Source of the DNA: Shimia sp965227725
Lineage (GTDB): Bacteria > Pseudomonadota > Alphaproteobacteria > Rhodobacterales > Rhodobacteraceae
Reading direction: 5' to 3'
DNA: 64,000 bases
Assembly (NCBI RefSeq): GCF_965227725.1
Contig: NZ_CBDDGH010000003.1
Span: forward strand, 1-64,000
Under the pieces are notes generated by a model. The model was not told where the DNA came from. It did no database searches and saw only the letters and a program-made list of their open reading frames with translations. The translations under genes and the position numbers were made by a program. This document shows positions 29,473-38,049 of this stretch, piece after piece. Every line of letters begins with the position of its first letter. Position 1 is the stretch's first letter.

Positions 29473-29528
29473 GCGCCAGACCCTGGGTGGGTGCCAAAGG
29501 CGCCCTCCCGTGGGGAGGGTCGGGCGCG
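29473..29528. repeat. dispersed intergenic repeat, family A, copy 2
   Basis: Near-identical to 16647-16701: gaccctgggtgggtgc, gcgccctcccgtggggag, ggtcgggcgc. It sits between acr3 and the GAPDH gene. Confidence 0.7.
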
Positions 29529-29554
29529 GTCCGGGCTTGCAGCCCGAACCAAGG

Positions 29555-30613
29555 TTACGGTGAATTAGGAAACCAGCCGCGGGTGCGGTTGGCGAAAGCG
29601 ACAAGGCTGAGCATCACGGGCACCTCCACGAGCACACCGACAACGGTGGCAAGCGCCGCGCCGGAGCCAAGGCCGAAGAGCGAGATGGCCACGGCCACCG
29701 CCAGCTCGAAGAAGTTAGACGTGCCGATCAGCGCGCAGGGGGCGGCGACCTCAAACGGCACTTTCCAGAGCCGGGCTGCACCGTATGCGATGAAGAAGAT
29801 GCCGTAGGTCTGGATCAGCAGCGGGATGGCGATCAGCAGGATGTTGAAAGGCTGGCTCAGGATGGTCTGCGCCTGAAAACCAAAGAGAAGCACTACCGTC
29901 AGCAAGAGGCCACCCACAGAGGTGGGGCGCAGGTGGTTGCGGAAAGCCTCAACGGCTGCCTCACCGCCCTGCCCCATGAGGCGCTTGCGGGTGATGTAAC
30001 CGGCCACCAGCGGCAACAGGATGTAGAGCACGGCAGACAGGATCAGGGTTTCCCAAGGCACGGTGATGTTGGTCACCCCAAGCAGGAAGGCCACGATGGG
30101 CGCGAAGGCAAAGACCATGATCACATCGTTCACGCTGACCTGTACCAGCGTGTAGTTGGCATCACCCCGCACCAGATTGGACCAGACAAAGACCATCGCC
30201 GTACAGGGTGCCGCGCCGAGAAGGATCACGCCTGCGAGGTATTCGCTGGCGGTTTGCGGGTCGATCCAGGCGGCGAAGATATATTCAAAGAACAAAACGC
30301 CCAGCGCCGCCATGGAGAAGGGTTTGATCAACCAGTTGACCACAAGGGTGATCACCAGCCCTTTGGGTTTGCGCCCCACATCAGCGAGCGCGCCAAAATC
30401 AATGCCCACCATCATCGGGTAAACCATGGCCCAGATCAGCACCGCCACAGGCAGGTTGACCGAGGCGACCTCAAGGCTGGCAAGAGCACCAAAGAGACCG
30501 GGCATGAGGAGGCCCAGGGCAAGACCTGCGGCAATGGCGAGGGCGACCCAGAGCGACAGGAGCCGCTCAAAAGTGCCTAGGCCTGCGTCCAGTTCTGCGG
30601 TGTGATCAGACAT
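29555..30613 (-). CDS. acr3: Acr3-type arsenite efflux permease
   Basis: 352 residues with about ten membrane helices. ACR3 hallmarks: LAGVILLGAAPCTAMVFVWS containing the essential cysteine, LVQVSVNDVIMVF, and ALIGTSNFFELAVAVA. It exports arsenite by exchange with protons. The ATG at 30613 (MSDHTAEL) overlaps the last 8 bases of arsC, indicating coupled translation. Confidence 0.94.
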   Translation of the reverse strand: MSDHTAELDAGLGTFERLLSLWVALAIAAGLALGLLMPGLFGALASLEVASVNLPVAVLIWAMVYPMMVGIDFGALADVGRKPKGLVITLVVNWLIKPFSMAALGVLFFEYIFAAWIDPQTASEYLAGVILLGAAPCTAMVFVWSNLVRGDANYTLVQVSVNDVIMVFAFAPIVAFLLGVTNITVPWETLILSAVLYILLPLVAGYITRKRLMGQGGEAAVEAFRNHLRPTSVGGLLLTVVLLFGFQAQTILSQPFNILLIAIPLLIQTYGIFFIAYGAARLWKVPFEVAAPCALIGTSNFFELAVAVAISLFGLGSGAALATVVGVLVEVPVMLSLVAFANRTRGWFPNSP

Positions 30614-31154
30614 CCTTCTGCTCCCTGTAGCGGCGCATCGCGCTGAGAATATCGACCGGCTCCGATGCGCCCAGATCGTCCAGTTGCTGCCTGAGGGACA
30701 CGGTATCAAGACGCCCCATCGGCAGGTTCACAAAGATCGAAATGCGGTTGTAGAGCATCCGGTAGGCTTCGGCGAAAGCGACACGTTTTTCGGCTTCAGA
30801 GCCTTCAAAATTGCTGGGATCCGGGATGCCCCAATGGGCGGTCACGGGCTGTCCGGGCCAGACCGGGCAGTCTTCTTTGGCGGCGCGGTCACAGACGGTG
30901 AACACAAAGTCCATCTCCGGTGCATCCTCGCCTGCAAATTCGTCCCAGCTTTTGGAACGGACAAACCCTGTGTCGTGGTTGAGGCCCTGCAGCAGGTCTA
31001 TGGCGTATGGGTGCGGCGCGCCTTTGGGGTGGGAGCCCGCGCTGAAGCCCCGAAAGCGGCCCATGGCCTCGCGCTGCAAAATCGCTTCGGCAAGAAGGGA
31101 GCGGGCGGAATTGCCCGTGCAGAGGAAGAGGACGTTGTAGCGTTTGTCCGACAT
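30606..31154 (-). CDS. arsC: arsenate reductase ArsC (LMW phosphatase type)
   Basis: 182 residues. The N-terminal phosphatase loop FLCTGNSARSLLAEAIL carries the nucleophilic Cys. A second cysteine region (VCDRAAKEDCPVWPG) fits the thioredoxin- or glutaredoxin-coupled family. It reduces arsenate to arsenite for Acr3. The ATG at 31154 follows AAAGGAG at eight bases. The C-terminal ~45 residues (LDDLGASEPVDILSAMRRYR) extend beyond the minimal enzyme. Confidence 0.93.
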   Translation of the reverse strand: MSDKRYNVLFLCTGNSARSLLAEAILQREAMGRFRGFSAGSHPKGAPHPYAIDLLQGLNHDTGFVRSKSWDEFAGEDAPEMDFVFTVCDRAAKEDCPVWPGQPVTAHWGIPDPSNFEGSEAEKRVAFAEAYRMLYNRISIFVNLPMGRLDTVSLRQQLDDLGASEPVDILSAMRRYREQKDV

Positions 31155-31167
31155 GGGATCGGCTCCT

Positions 31168-31500
31168 TTAGCATCCACAGGTGAGGTCTTCGATCAGCGG
31201 CTGGCACAATTCGGGCTGCCCGCCGCAGCAGTCCTCCAGCAGGAAGCCCAAAAGCCCCCGCACGCCGTCGGTGTTGGCGAAATAGCGAATGCTGCGCCCT
31301 TCACGCTGGTTGCGCAGCAGGTTGGCCTGCAAAAGCACGGAGAGGTTTGCCGAGAGGGTGTTCTGGCGCACATCCAGCGCATCGGCGATTTCTCCGGCGG
31401 TCAGGCCGGCCTCGCCCGCCTTGATCAACAGGCGGAACGCATCCAGGCGCGTGGATTGAGACAAGGCGGCAAAGGCCGTGAGGGCTGATAACTTATCCAT
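31168..31500 (-). CDS. arsR: ArsR/SmtB-family arsenic-responsive repressor
   Basis: 110 residues. Winged helix-turn-helix (LSQSTRLDAFRLL, then LDVRQNTLSANLSVLLQANL). Cysteines cluster at the C-terminus (EDCCGG, ELC, LTCGC) instead of the classic ELCVCDL in the recognition helix, so As(III) is probably sensed through the C-terminal cysteines, as in the alternative ArsR types. First gene of the ars operon, 13 bases before arsC. The ATG at 31500 (MDKLSALTAF) is chosen. An imperfect palindrome overlaps the start. Confidence 0.9.
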   Translation of the reverse strand: MDKLSALTAFAALSQSTRLDAFRLLIKAGEAGLTAGEIADALDVRQNTLSANLSVLLQANLLRNQREGRSIRYFANTDGVRGLLGFLLEDCCGGQPELCQPLIEDLTCGC

Positions 31501-31516
31501 ATATCGCGAATTATGG
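31497..31516. promoter_or_regulatory. putative ArsR operator
   Basis: ccatatatcg and cgaattatgg form a 20-base imperfect palindrome (eight of ten positions match) overlapping the arsR start codon. A/T-rich dyads at this position are typical ArsR sites and fit autoregulation. Confidence 0.5.
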
Positions 31517-31587
31517 AAATATAGAGCGAGATGCAAGTGAGTCTCTGCCTGCAGTGCGTGAAACTTTGATGACAGATGGGTGCCGGA

Positions 31588-32043
31588 TCAGCTACGCACG
31601 TCGAGCGGGCGGTCTTCGAGCATGGTTTCCATGGAGAAATAGCCGGTGACCGTATCCAGCTCAAAGCCGGTGGTGAGGCGGCGGTAGACCTGATCATAGC
31701 CCGCCATGCCCGAGGTCACGATCTTGAGCATATAGTCCCAATCTCCGCCGATGCGGTGCATTTCCAGCACCTGCGGGATCAGGGACACATGGCGCTTGAA
31801 GCTCTCTGCCCACTCCACGGAATGGTTGCGGGTGCGGACCATCACAAAGACCGTCAGATCAAGGCCCAGCGCGGCCGGATCAATGCGCATGCGCGCGCCC
31901 TGCAGCACGCCCTCCTCTTCCAACCGCTTGAGACGGCGCCAGAGCGCGTTTTGAGAGAGGCCCACACGCTCAGCCACCTCACGCTGAGACAAAGAGGCAT
32001 CGCGTTGCAGAACATCAAGGATATTTCGATCAATCTGGTCCAT
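31588..32043 (-). CDS. Lrp/AsnC-family transcriptional regulator
   Basis: 151 residues. Helix-turn-helix LSQREVAERVGLSQNALWRR, then the RAM effector domain (VMVRTRNHSVEWAESF, IGGDWDYMLKIV). Senses an amino acid or similar small ligand. Divergent from the class V PLP enzyme with 117 bases between starts, the standard arrangement for a local activator or repressor. Confidence 0.92.
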   Translation of the reverse strand: MDQIDRNILDVLQRDASLSQREVAERVGLSQNALWRRLKRLEEEGVLQGARMRIDPAALGLDLTVFVMVRTRNHSVEWAESFKRHVSLIPQVLEMHRIGGDWDYMLKIVTSGMAGYDQVYRRLTTGFELDTVTGYFSMETMLEDRPLDVRS

Positions 32044-32160
32044 CTGACCTAATGATTAGATCATATGACAACAAAATACGACCCATTTCGAAAAATTAGG
32101 GGCAAATTTCATCGAACCAACGAGGTAAAACACATCAAACACATAGATAAGAGGCTCACA

Positions 32161-33564
32161 ATGTCCAAGCTCACCGCCCCCTTTGATCACTTTGCTGCAC
32201 AGCTCTCCTCCGCCGCAGCGCCGATGGACAGCTTGCGCGACGGGCTGATTGGGGCGGATCTGCAGATCGACACGCCTTATGGTCCGCGCAAGCTGATCTA
32301 TGCGGATTATGTCGCCTCTGGTCGGGCGCTGCGGCAGGTGGAAAGCTTCGTTCTGGAAAACGTACTGCCTTACTACGCCAACACCCACACCGATGCCTCT
32401 TTCTGCGGGGCGCGCATGGGGCAGCTGCGCGAAGGGGCGCGGGCTGTGGTGGCGCGGCACTGTGGGGCGCGCGAAGGCGAACATGCGGTGATCTTTGCCG
32501 GATCGGGCGCGACCACCGGCCTCAATCAACTGGTGCATATGCTGCAGGTGGGCGCGGGCGACACGGTGCTGGTGGGGCCTTATGAGCATCACTCCAACCT
32601 GTTGCCCTGGCGCGAGAGCGGCGCGCAGGTCATTGAAATCCCAGAAGGCGCCCTGCCCGGCCCGGATCGCGCGGCGCTGACGCAAGCTCTGGCGGAGCAC
32701 AGCCTGAACGGGCGTGTCATCGTGGCGATGAGCGCGGCGGCCAATGTCACCGGCGTGTGCACGGATGTGGCGGCGGTAACGCGGCTGGTGAAAACTTATG
32801 ACGCGCTGATGGTCTGGGACTATGCGGGCGGCGGGCCCTATCTGCCAATGCAGATGACACCAGCGGAGGGCGCTGAGGTCGATGCACTGGTGTTCTCAGC
32901 ACACAAATGCATTGGTGGGCCCGGCGCGAGTGGCGTGCTGGTGGTGCGCGAAGATGCAGTGCGCGCAGCGGTGCCCTATCGGCCCGGCGGCGGCACCGTG
33001 GCTTTTGTGAACGCGCATCAGCATGACTATGTGGCGGGGCTGGCCCAGCGCGAAGAAGGCGGCACGCCCAATGTGGTGGGTGACATCCGCGTGGCGCTGG
33101 CGCTGATCGTGAAAGAGGTGATTGGCGCAGAGATGCAGAGCCGCAATGCGGCGCTGACAGCCAAAGCCTTCGCGGCCTGGAGGGCAAATCCCAATTTGCA
33201 CCTGTTGGCGGCGGATCGAACCGAAAGGTTGCCCATTCTCTCCTTTGTGCCGCTGGACAGCACAGGCACGCGCATTGACCACAACGCCTTCACCCGCGCC
33301 CTGTCAGAACGCTATGGCATTCAGGCGCGGGGCGGTTGCTCTTGTGCGGGGCCTTATGTGCATGCGCTGCTGGATATTGACGACGGGCAATCCGCGCATA
33401 TCCGCGACGATATTCTGCAAGGTCCGGGTGCGAGCAAGCCGGGGTTTGTGCGCCTGAACCTGAGCGTGCTGATGTCTGATGAAACCGTGGATTTCATCCT
33501 TCAGTCGGTCGCGGAGCTGGCGCAGGGTTGGCGTGCGGAAAGCCCGCAGGCTCTGGCAGGTTGA
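32161..33564 (+). CDS. class V aminotransferase / cysteine desulfurase-like PLP enzyme
   Basis: 467 residues. Class V motifs: YADYVASGRAL at the start, THTDASFCGARMGQLREGAR, GPYEHHSN, and the PLP lysine in FSAHKCIGGPGASG. A cysteine-rich GGCSCAGPYVHALL near the C-terminus sits where desulfurases carry the active Cys, but the loop is not a standard SufS/IscS one. The ATG at 32161 follows GAGG; the frame stays open 32 codons upstream without conserved sequence. Probably acts on a cysteine-like or other amino acid and is controlled by the divergent Lrp gene. No iron-sulfur assembly genes are near, so a catabolic role is likelier than cluster assembly. Confidence 0.82.
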   Translation: MSKLTAPFDHFAAQLSSAAAPMDSLRDGLIGADLQIDTPYGPRKLIYADYVASGRALRQVESFVLENVLPYYANTHTDASFCGARMGQLREGARAVVARHCGAREGEHAVIFAGSGATTGLNQLVHMLQVGAGDTVLVGPYEHHSNLLPWRESGAQVIEIPEGALPGPDRAALTQALAEHSLNGRVIVAMSAAANVTGVCTDVAAVTRLVKTYDALMVWDYAGGGPYLPMQMTPAEGAEVDALVFSAHKCIGGPGASGVLVVREDAVRAAVPYRPGGGTVAFVNAHQHDYVAGLAQREEGGTPNVVGDIRVALALIVKEVIGAEMQSRNAALTAKAFAAWRANPNLHLLAADRTERLPILSFVPLDSTGTRIDHNAFTRALSERYGIQARGGCSCAGPYVHALLDIDDGQSAHIRDDILQGPGASKPGFVRLNLSVLMSDETVDFILQSVAELAQGWRAESPQALAG

Positions 33565-33573
33565 TCTCTTAAG

Positions 33574-33993
33574 TCACAGCGTGGTGGCGCGGTATTTGAA
33601 GGCACCTGAGCCGCGCGCAATGATCTCTCCGGTTTCATCGGAAATCGTGCTTTCGGCAAAGAAGGTTTTGGCGCCGCCGCCTGTGCGCCAGCCTTCGGCA
33701 ATCAACCCCTGACCCTTGGGACGGCTGAGGAAATTGGTGGTCATCGACAGCGTGAGCGCCAGTCGTTTGTGCGCCGGATCACCGGTGTAGCAGCCCGCAA
33801 AGCCCATCACCGTGTCGAGCAGCGTGGCGTAGATCCCGCCGTGCGGAATACCCGCGCGGTTCATCAGATGCGGTGCAATGGGCAGCTCCAGACGGGCGTA
33901 ATCCACATCCCAATGGGTGATGCGAAACCCGAGGTGCTTTTGCAGCTCATAAGGGGTTTCTTCCAGAGCGGGATCGAGGGGCTTGTGGGTCAT
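33574..33993 (-). CDS. PaaI-family hot-dog thioesterase
   Basis: 139 residues. The block NRAGIPHGGIYATLLDTVMG is the PaaI/YbgC-like active-site helix. It hydrolyses acyl- or aryl-CoA thioesters. Convergent with the PLP enzyme, with only 9 bases between stops. It lies downstream of the SDR/APH genes and may belong to the same acyl-CoA-related group. Confidence 0.87.
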   Translation of the reverse strand: MTHKPLDPALEETPYELQKHLGFRITHWDVDYARLELPIAPHLMNRAGIPHGGIYATLLDTVMGFAGCYTGDPAHKRLALTLSMTTNFLSRPKGQGLIAEGWRTGGGAKTFFAESTISDETGEIIARGSGAFKYRATTL

Positions 33994-34111
33994 TTGGCAT
34001 TACTTTCGCAAGGTTGGTTTTGCCCGGCACCGCCGGGGCTGCGCCTGCCTGCCCCTCGGCAGGCGCATTCGCGCCAGCCCAGGCAGGCTTCGCCCTATGT
34101 TGTTACATGTG

Positions 34112-34888
34112 TCAGACCGCCGTCAGACCGCCGTCAATGGCAATCGCCTGTCCGGTCATGAAGCTGTTTTCGGGCGCGTTGATCCAGAGCATGGCCTGCA
34201 CCACCTCCTCAGGCTTGGAGACGCGCCGCATTGGCACGCGGCTGGCAATATGGGTCATGGCGTCCTCACGGGACAGGCCCGCCCGTTCCCCCACGATGTC
34301 GGCCATTTCATCCACCATCGGCGTCGCTGAAAACGAGGGGCAAAGCGCATTCACGCGAATGCCGCGGGTGGCGTTCTCATCCGCCGCTGCCTTGGTCAGG
34401 CCCACCACCGCATGTTTGGCCGCCGCATAAAGCGACAGATGGCCTGAACCGACCAGACCCGCCGCTGAGGCCACATTCAGGATCGCGCCGCTGCCGGCCT
34501 TCTGCATCAGCGGGATCTGATACTTCATGCAAAGGAACACCCCTTTGGCATTCACATTCATCATCAGATCAAAATCCTCGGTGGTGAGGAATTGAAGCGG
34601 GCGCACATCATGGCCGATGCCCGCGTTGTTGAGCCCCACGTCGATGGTGCCAAAGGTCTCTGCAATGTGGCTGACATGGGCGGCCACCTGCGCCTCATCG
34701 GACACATCCACCGCGGCAGAGACCACTTCAACCCCTTGGGCACGCAGGGTTTTCGCAACATTGGCCAGCTGATCACCGTTGATGTCAGACAGGCCGAGTT
34801 TGGCGCCCTGAGCGGCAAAACGTTCTGCCGCCATGGCCCCAAAGCCGCTGGCTGCGCCGGTGATCATCACCACTTTATCCTGAAACAT
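34112..34888 (-). CDS. short-chain dehydrogenase/reductase
   Basis: 258 residues. Nucleotide-binding TGAASGFGAMAAERF, LNNAGIG (NNAG motif), the catalytic Ser in NVASAAGLVG and YAAAK. Oxidises or reduces an alcohol/ketone with NAD(P). The ATG at 34888 lies one base after the TAA of the APH-like gene, so the two are co-translated. The substrate is unknown; the neighbours suggest a hydroxyacyl compound. Confidence 0.9.
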   Translation of the reverse strand: MFQDKVVMITGAASGFGAMAAERFAAQGAKLGLSDINGDQLANVAKTLRAQGVEVVSAAVDVSDEAQVAAHVSHIAETFGTIDVGLNNAGIGHDVRPLQFLTTEDFDLMMNVNAKGVFLCMKYQIPLMQKAGSGAILNVASAAGLVGSGHLSLYAAAKHAVVGLTKAAADENATRGIRVNALCPSFSATPMVDEMADIVGERAGLSREDAMTHIASRVPMRRVSKPEEVVQAMLWINAPENSFMTGQAIAIDGGLTAV

Positions 34889-34889
34889 C

Positions 34890-35915
34890 TTATCCACGTT
34901 TTGCGGCCTCCAGCCCTGCCATGGCGAACATCGGCACAAAGCTTCCGAGCTTGGCGGCGCGTTCGGGATCAGAGGCGTTGCCGTCCAGCGCGCGTTTTTT
35001 CACGCCCTGGATGATCGCGCCCATGCGGAAGAAACAAAACGCCAGATAGAAGCCGAATTTTTCAATCCCCGGTAGGCCCATGCGGGCGCAATACTGCGCG
35101 ATGAAGTCTTCATCGCTGGGCAGGCCAAGGGCGGCGCGGTCCACACCGGCCAGCCCGCGGCCCTCATGGCCCGGCGGCATCTGCCACTGCATGATCACCG
35201 CCGCCAGATCGGCGTAAGGATGGCCAATGGTGGAGAGCTCCCAATCCAGCACCGCCACCACCTCGGCGCGGTCTTTGGCAAAGAGCATATTGTCGATCCG
35301 GTAGTCGCCATGCACCAACGTGCGCTTGCCGTCATCGGCTGGGATATTGGCCGCAAGCCAGTCGATCAGCTCATCCATCTGCGGCAGGGTTTCTGTTTCT
35401 GAGGCGCGATATTGCTTGGTCCAGCGGCCCACCTGACGCTCAAAATAATTGCCTTCTGGGCCATAGTCCGACAGGCCCACGGCGGTGATATCAACCGAGT
35501 GGATGGCGGCCAGCACGCGACCCATTTCATCGATCACGGCGGCGCGGTCTGCGTTGGAGAGGTCTTTGAGGCGGGGATCGTCAAAATTGCGCCCCTCCAC
35601 ATAGTCCATCACGTAAAAGGCGGAGCCGATCACATCATCGTCTTCGCAGAGCAGATGCATTTTGGCGACCGGCACATCGGTGTCGGCCAAGGCCTTTTGC
35701 ACGCGAAATTCGCGGTCTACCGCATGGGCGGATTTCAAAAGCACCCCGGGGGGTTTGCGGCGCAGCACATATTGGCCTGATGGCGCATCCAGCCGGAAGG
35801 TCGGATTGGACTGGCCGATGTTGAATTTGGTGGCCTCAATGGGCCCCGCAAAGCCATCCAGATTGTCAGACAGCCAGCGCGCAACGGCGGCAGTGTCCAG
35901 TTGGGTTGCGTCCAT
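34890..35915 (-). CDS. aminoglycoside phosphotransferase-like kinase (ACAD10/11 N-domain type)
   Basis: 341 residues. APH-fold signatures: FNIGQSNPTFRL, YVLRRKPPG (ATP-binding lysine region), LVHGDYRIDNMLF (catalytic HGD...N) and VVAVLDWELSTIGHPYADL (metal-binding D). Bacterial proteins of this type next to acyl-CoA genes are thought to phosphorylate hydroxyacyl-CoA species rather than antibiotics. The ATG at 35915 follows GAGGAAAC; the longer frame runs into a repeat. Forms an operon with the SDR downstream. Confidence 0.85.
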   Translation of the reverse strand: MDATQLDTAAVARWLSDNLDGFAGPIEATKFNIGQSNPTFRLDAPSGQYVLRRKPPGVLLKSAHAVDREFRVQKALADTDVPVAKMHLLCEDDDVIGSAFYVMDYVEGRNFDDPRLKDLSNADRAAVIDEMGRVLAAIHSVDITAVGLSDYGPEGNYFERQVGRWTKQYRASETETLPQMDELIDWLAANIPADDGKRTLVHGDYRIDNMLFAKDRAEVVAVLDWELSTIGHPYADLAAVIMQWQMPPGHEGRGLAGVDRAALGLPSDEDFIAQYCARMGLPGIEKFGFYLAFCFFRMGAIIQGVKKRALDGNASDPERAAKLGSFVPMFAMAGLEAAKRG

Positions 35916-36008
35916 AGTTTCCTCCCTTTGCATCAGACACGGCGTTGTGCCCGATCTCGAAACGCGCGGCGGCGCTTCAGAATGGCCGGGGTGCGCAGCA
36001 AACCGGCC

Positions 36009-36060
36009 GCGCCCGACCTCCCCCTTGGGAGGGCGCTTTCGCGTCCTCCCGAGGTCGGGC
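36009..36060. repeat. family A-like repeat (inverted orientation)
   Basis: gcgcccgacctccccc, ttgggagggcgctttcgcg, then tcctcccgaggtcgggc. Its two ends pair (gcccgacctc with gaggtcgggc). Lies between the histidine phosphatase and APH-like genes. Confidence 0.6.
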
Positions 36061-36107
36061 ACGGCCTTCTGTTGGAAAGTGCCCTATGCCCGCCCCCGTG
36101 TTCTCTC

Positions 36108-36779
36108 TCAGCTGTAAGTCAGCATCTCTTTCTCGTTGGCCCCGTCAATATGCGGGGTTTCGTTAAATCCGTTGAGCCATTCCTGCCCCTTGGCCATCAC
36201 GATGCGCGCCACGGCGCAGTTTTTGACCTGCAGTTGCAGCAAGATCATCTGTTCGGCAGGCGCATCAAGCACATCGGCCACCGTGCGCCCGATGGCACCG
36301 CCGGAGCTGACCGCCAGCGGGGTCTTGGCCCCGGAGGCGGCCACAATGGCACGGGCTTCGCGCACGCGGCTGGTGAAAGCGGCAAAACTTTCGGGCGGGT
36401 TTGCGATCTCGTCGCGCTGCCACTCCAGCACCGTGTCGCGCAGGATGCGGAAGTGGGTTTTGCGGTCGGTGTGCAGATCCGCCGGCTTGTCGGCGCGCCC
36501 GGCAAAGCGCGCCTCCAGAAGCCCTGCGAAATCAAACTCGTTCCAGCCCGGCACAACAATCGGGGTCAGCCCCGTGCCCAGCGCGCTTTCGATGCCCTCC
36601 CAGGTCTGGCGATGGCGTTTCTGCCCGCCGATGAACACCGCATCCGGCACCACACCCTGACGCTTGAGAGCCGCGCCAAGGGCGGCGGACTGGCGGTGGC
36701 CCAGCTCTGAGAGATTGTCGTAATCCGCCGCGCCAAAGCTGGCCTGGGCGTGGCGGATCAGGTGGAACATCTGGCTCAT
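36108..36779 (-). CDS. histidine phosphatase superfamily protein
   Basis: 223 residues. Phosphohistidine motif LIRHAQAS at residues 7-14, with a later AVSSGGAIGRTVAD where the second catalytic His region would be expected; the usual His there is replaced by Gly/Ser, so activity is uncertain. The start overlaps the nitronate monooxygenase stop by four bases (ATGA), indicating an operon. Confidence 0.85.
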   Translation of the reverse strand: MSQMFHLIRHAQASFGAADYDNLSELGHRQSAALGAALKRQGVVPDAVFIGGQKRHRQTWEGIESALGTGLTPIVVPGWNEFDFAGLLEARFAGRADKPADLHTDRKTHFRILRDTVLEWQRDEIANPPESFAAFTSRVREARAIVAASGAKTPLAVSSGGAIGRTVADVLDAPAEQMILLQLQVKNCAVARIVMAKGQEWLNGFNETPHIDGANEKEMLTYS

Positions 36780-37765
36780 GCCATGCGGTCCTGCAAACGC
36801 TGGTAGGCGGTTTTATATTCGCGCTCCAGCCGGTCCACGAGGCTGGCCACAGTGCCGACCTCTTTCACCGCGCCAATGCCCTGACCGGAGCCCCAGATGG
36901 TTTTCCATGCCTTGGGTTTGTCGCGGTCGGTGCCAAAATCCATGGTGGAGACATCGCCCACCGGCAGGCGATCCGGATCCATGCCCGCCGCCTCAACGGA
37001 GCCTTTGAGGTAGTTGCCCCAGACACCGGTGAAGAGCGAGGAATAGACAATGTCATCCGCGCCGCTCTCGACAATCATGTCTTTGTATCCCTGCTCGGCA
37101 TTGGCCTCTTTGGTGGCGATGAAAGGCGAGCCGATATAGCCAAGGTCTGCGCCCATGGCCTGTGCGGCCAGCAGCGAAGAACCGGTGGCGATGGCACCTG
37201 AGAGCAGCACCGGGCCGTCAAACCACTCGCGGATTTCGCTGATCAGCGCGAGCGGGGATTGGGAGCCCGCATGGCCACCCGCACCGGCGGCCACTGCGAT
37301 CAGGCCGTCTGCGCCTTTCTCGATCGCCTTCTTGGCAAATTTGTTGTTGATGATGTCATGCAGCGCGATGCCGCCGCAATCATGGGCAGCGTCATTGACC
37401 TCTTTGCGCGCGCCTAGCGAGGTGATCCAGACCGGCACCTCATGTTTGTGGCAAAGCGCAATGTCGCGCTCCAGACGTTCGTTGGAGCGGTGCACGATCT
37501 GATTGACCGCAAAAGGCGCGGCCGGTTGATCGGGATTTTCCTGGTTGTGACGGTCCAGCTCTTCGCGGATCTGCGTGAGCCAGGTGTCCAGAAGGGGGTG
37601 GTCTCCCGCCGCCTCACGGGCGTTGAGTGCGGGGAAACTGCCTATGATGCCTGCCTTACACTGGGCAATGACCAGTGCGGGTACGGAAATGATGAAAAGC
37701 GGAGAGGCCACTGCGGGGATGCGCAGGCCCTGAAGCGCTTTGGGAAGGTGGCGGTCACCAGACAT
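36776..37765 (-). CDS. nitronate monooxygenase (2-nitropropane dioxygenase family)
   Basis: 329 residues. FMN-barrel enzyme: IPAVASPLFIISVPALV at the start, GADGLIAVAAGAGGHAG with the catalytic His, and PVLLSGAIATGSSLLAAQAMGADLGYIGS (phosphate-binding region; quoted in parts). Oxidises nitronates with flavin. The ATG at 37765 (MSGDRHLP) follows AGGAGTT. Related proteins occur in acyl-CoA operons where their true substrate is not known. Confidence 0.88.
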   Translation of the reverse strand: MSGDRHLPKALQGLRIPAVASPLFIISVPALVIAQCKAGIIGSFPALNAREAAGDHPLLDTWLTQIREELDRHNQENPDQPAAPFAVNQIVHRSNERLERDIALCHKHEVPVWITSLGARKEVNDAAHDCGGIALHDIINNKFAKKAIEKGADGLIAVAAGAGGHAGSQSPLALISEIREWFDGPVLLSGAIATGSSLLAAQAMGADLGYIGSPFIATKEANAEQGYKDMIVESGADDIVYSSLFTGVWGNYLKGSVEAAGMDPDRLPVGDVSTMDFGTDRDKPKAWKTIWGSGQGIGAVKEVGTVASLVDRLEREYKTAYQRLQDRMA

Positions 37766-38005
37766 AAAAAACTCCTGTTTTCTCAGCGTCTTGCCAATCT
37801 CTGCGGACACCGGAGCACGACGCGAGGCAAGGCAGCCTATGCGGGCTGCGTGCCACTCCCTCTCCTCCGGATGCCGCGCAAAACCGCACGACGCCTTGGT
37901 GGCAGGATAAAGCCGCGTGCGGGCGGCTCAAACAAGAGGATGGCAAAGTAACATGACGTCACAACGGGCTTGCCTTCGCGGAAGGCGGGGATGCGCGGCC
38001 ATGTC

Positions 38006-38043
38006 CGGATGCCTCCGGCGGGGATATTTTGGGAATGAGAAGC
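38006..38043 (+). repeat. dispersed intergenic repeat, family B, copy 2
   Basis: cggatgcctccggcgggg, atattttggg, aatgagaag. The first 28 bases are identical to 26829 onward. Sits just after the stop of the alpha/beta hydrolase gene. Confidence 0.7.
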
Positions 38044-38049
38044 CGGGGC

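Noticed and set aside
34890..35915. Aminoglycoside resistance gene
   Set aside because: The fold is shared, but the sequence and the acyl-CoA setting fit the ACAD10/11-type kinase rather than an antibiotic-modifying enzyme.
16647..36060. CRISPR array
   Set aside because: The repeated units are few, kilobases apart and variable, with no regular spacers and no cas genes.
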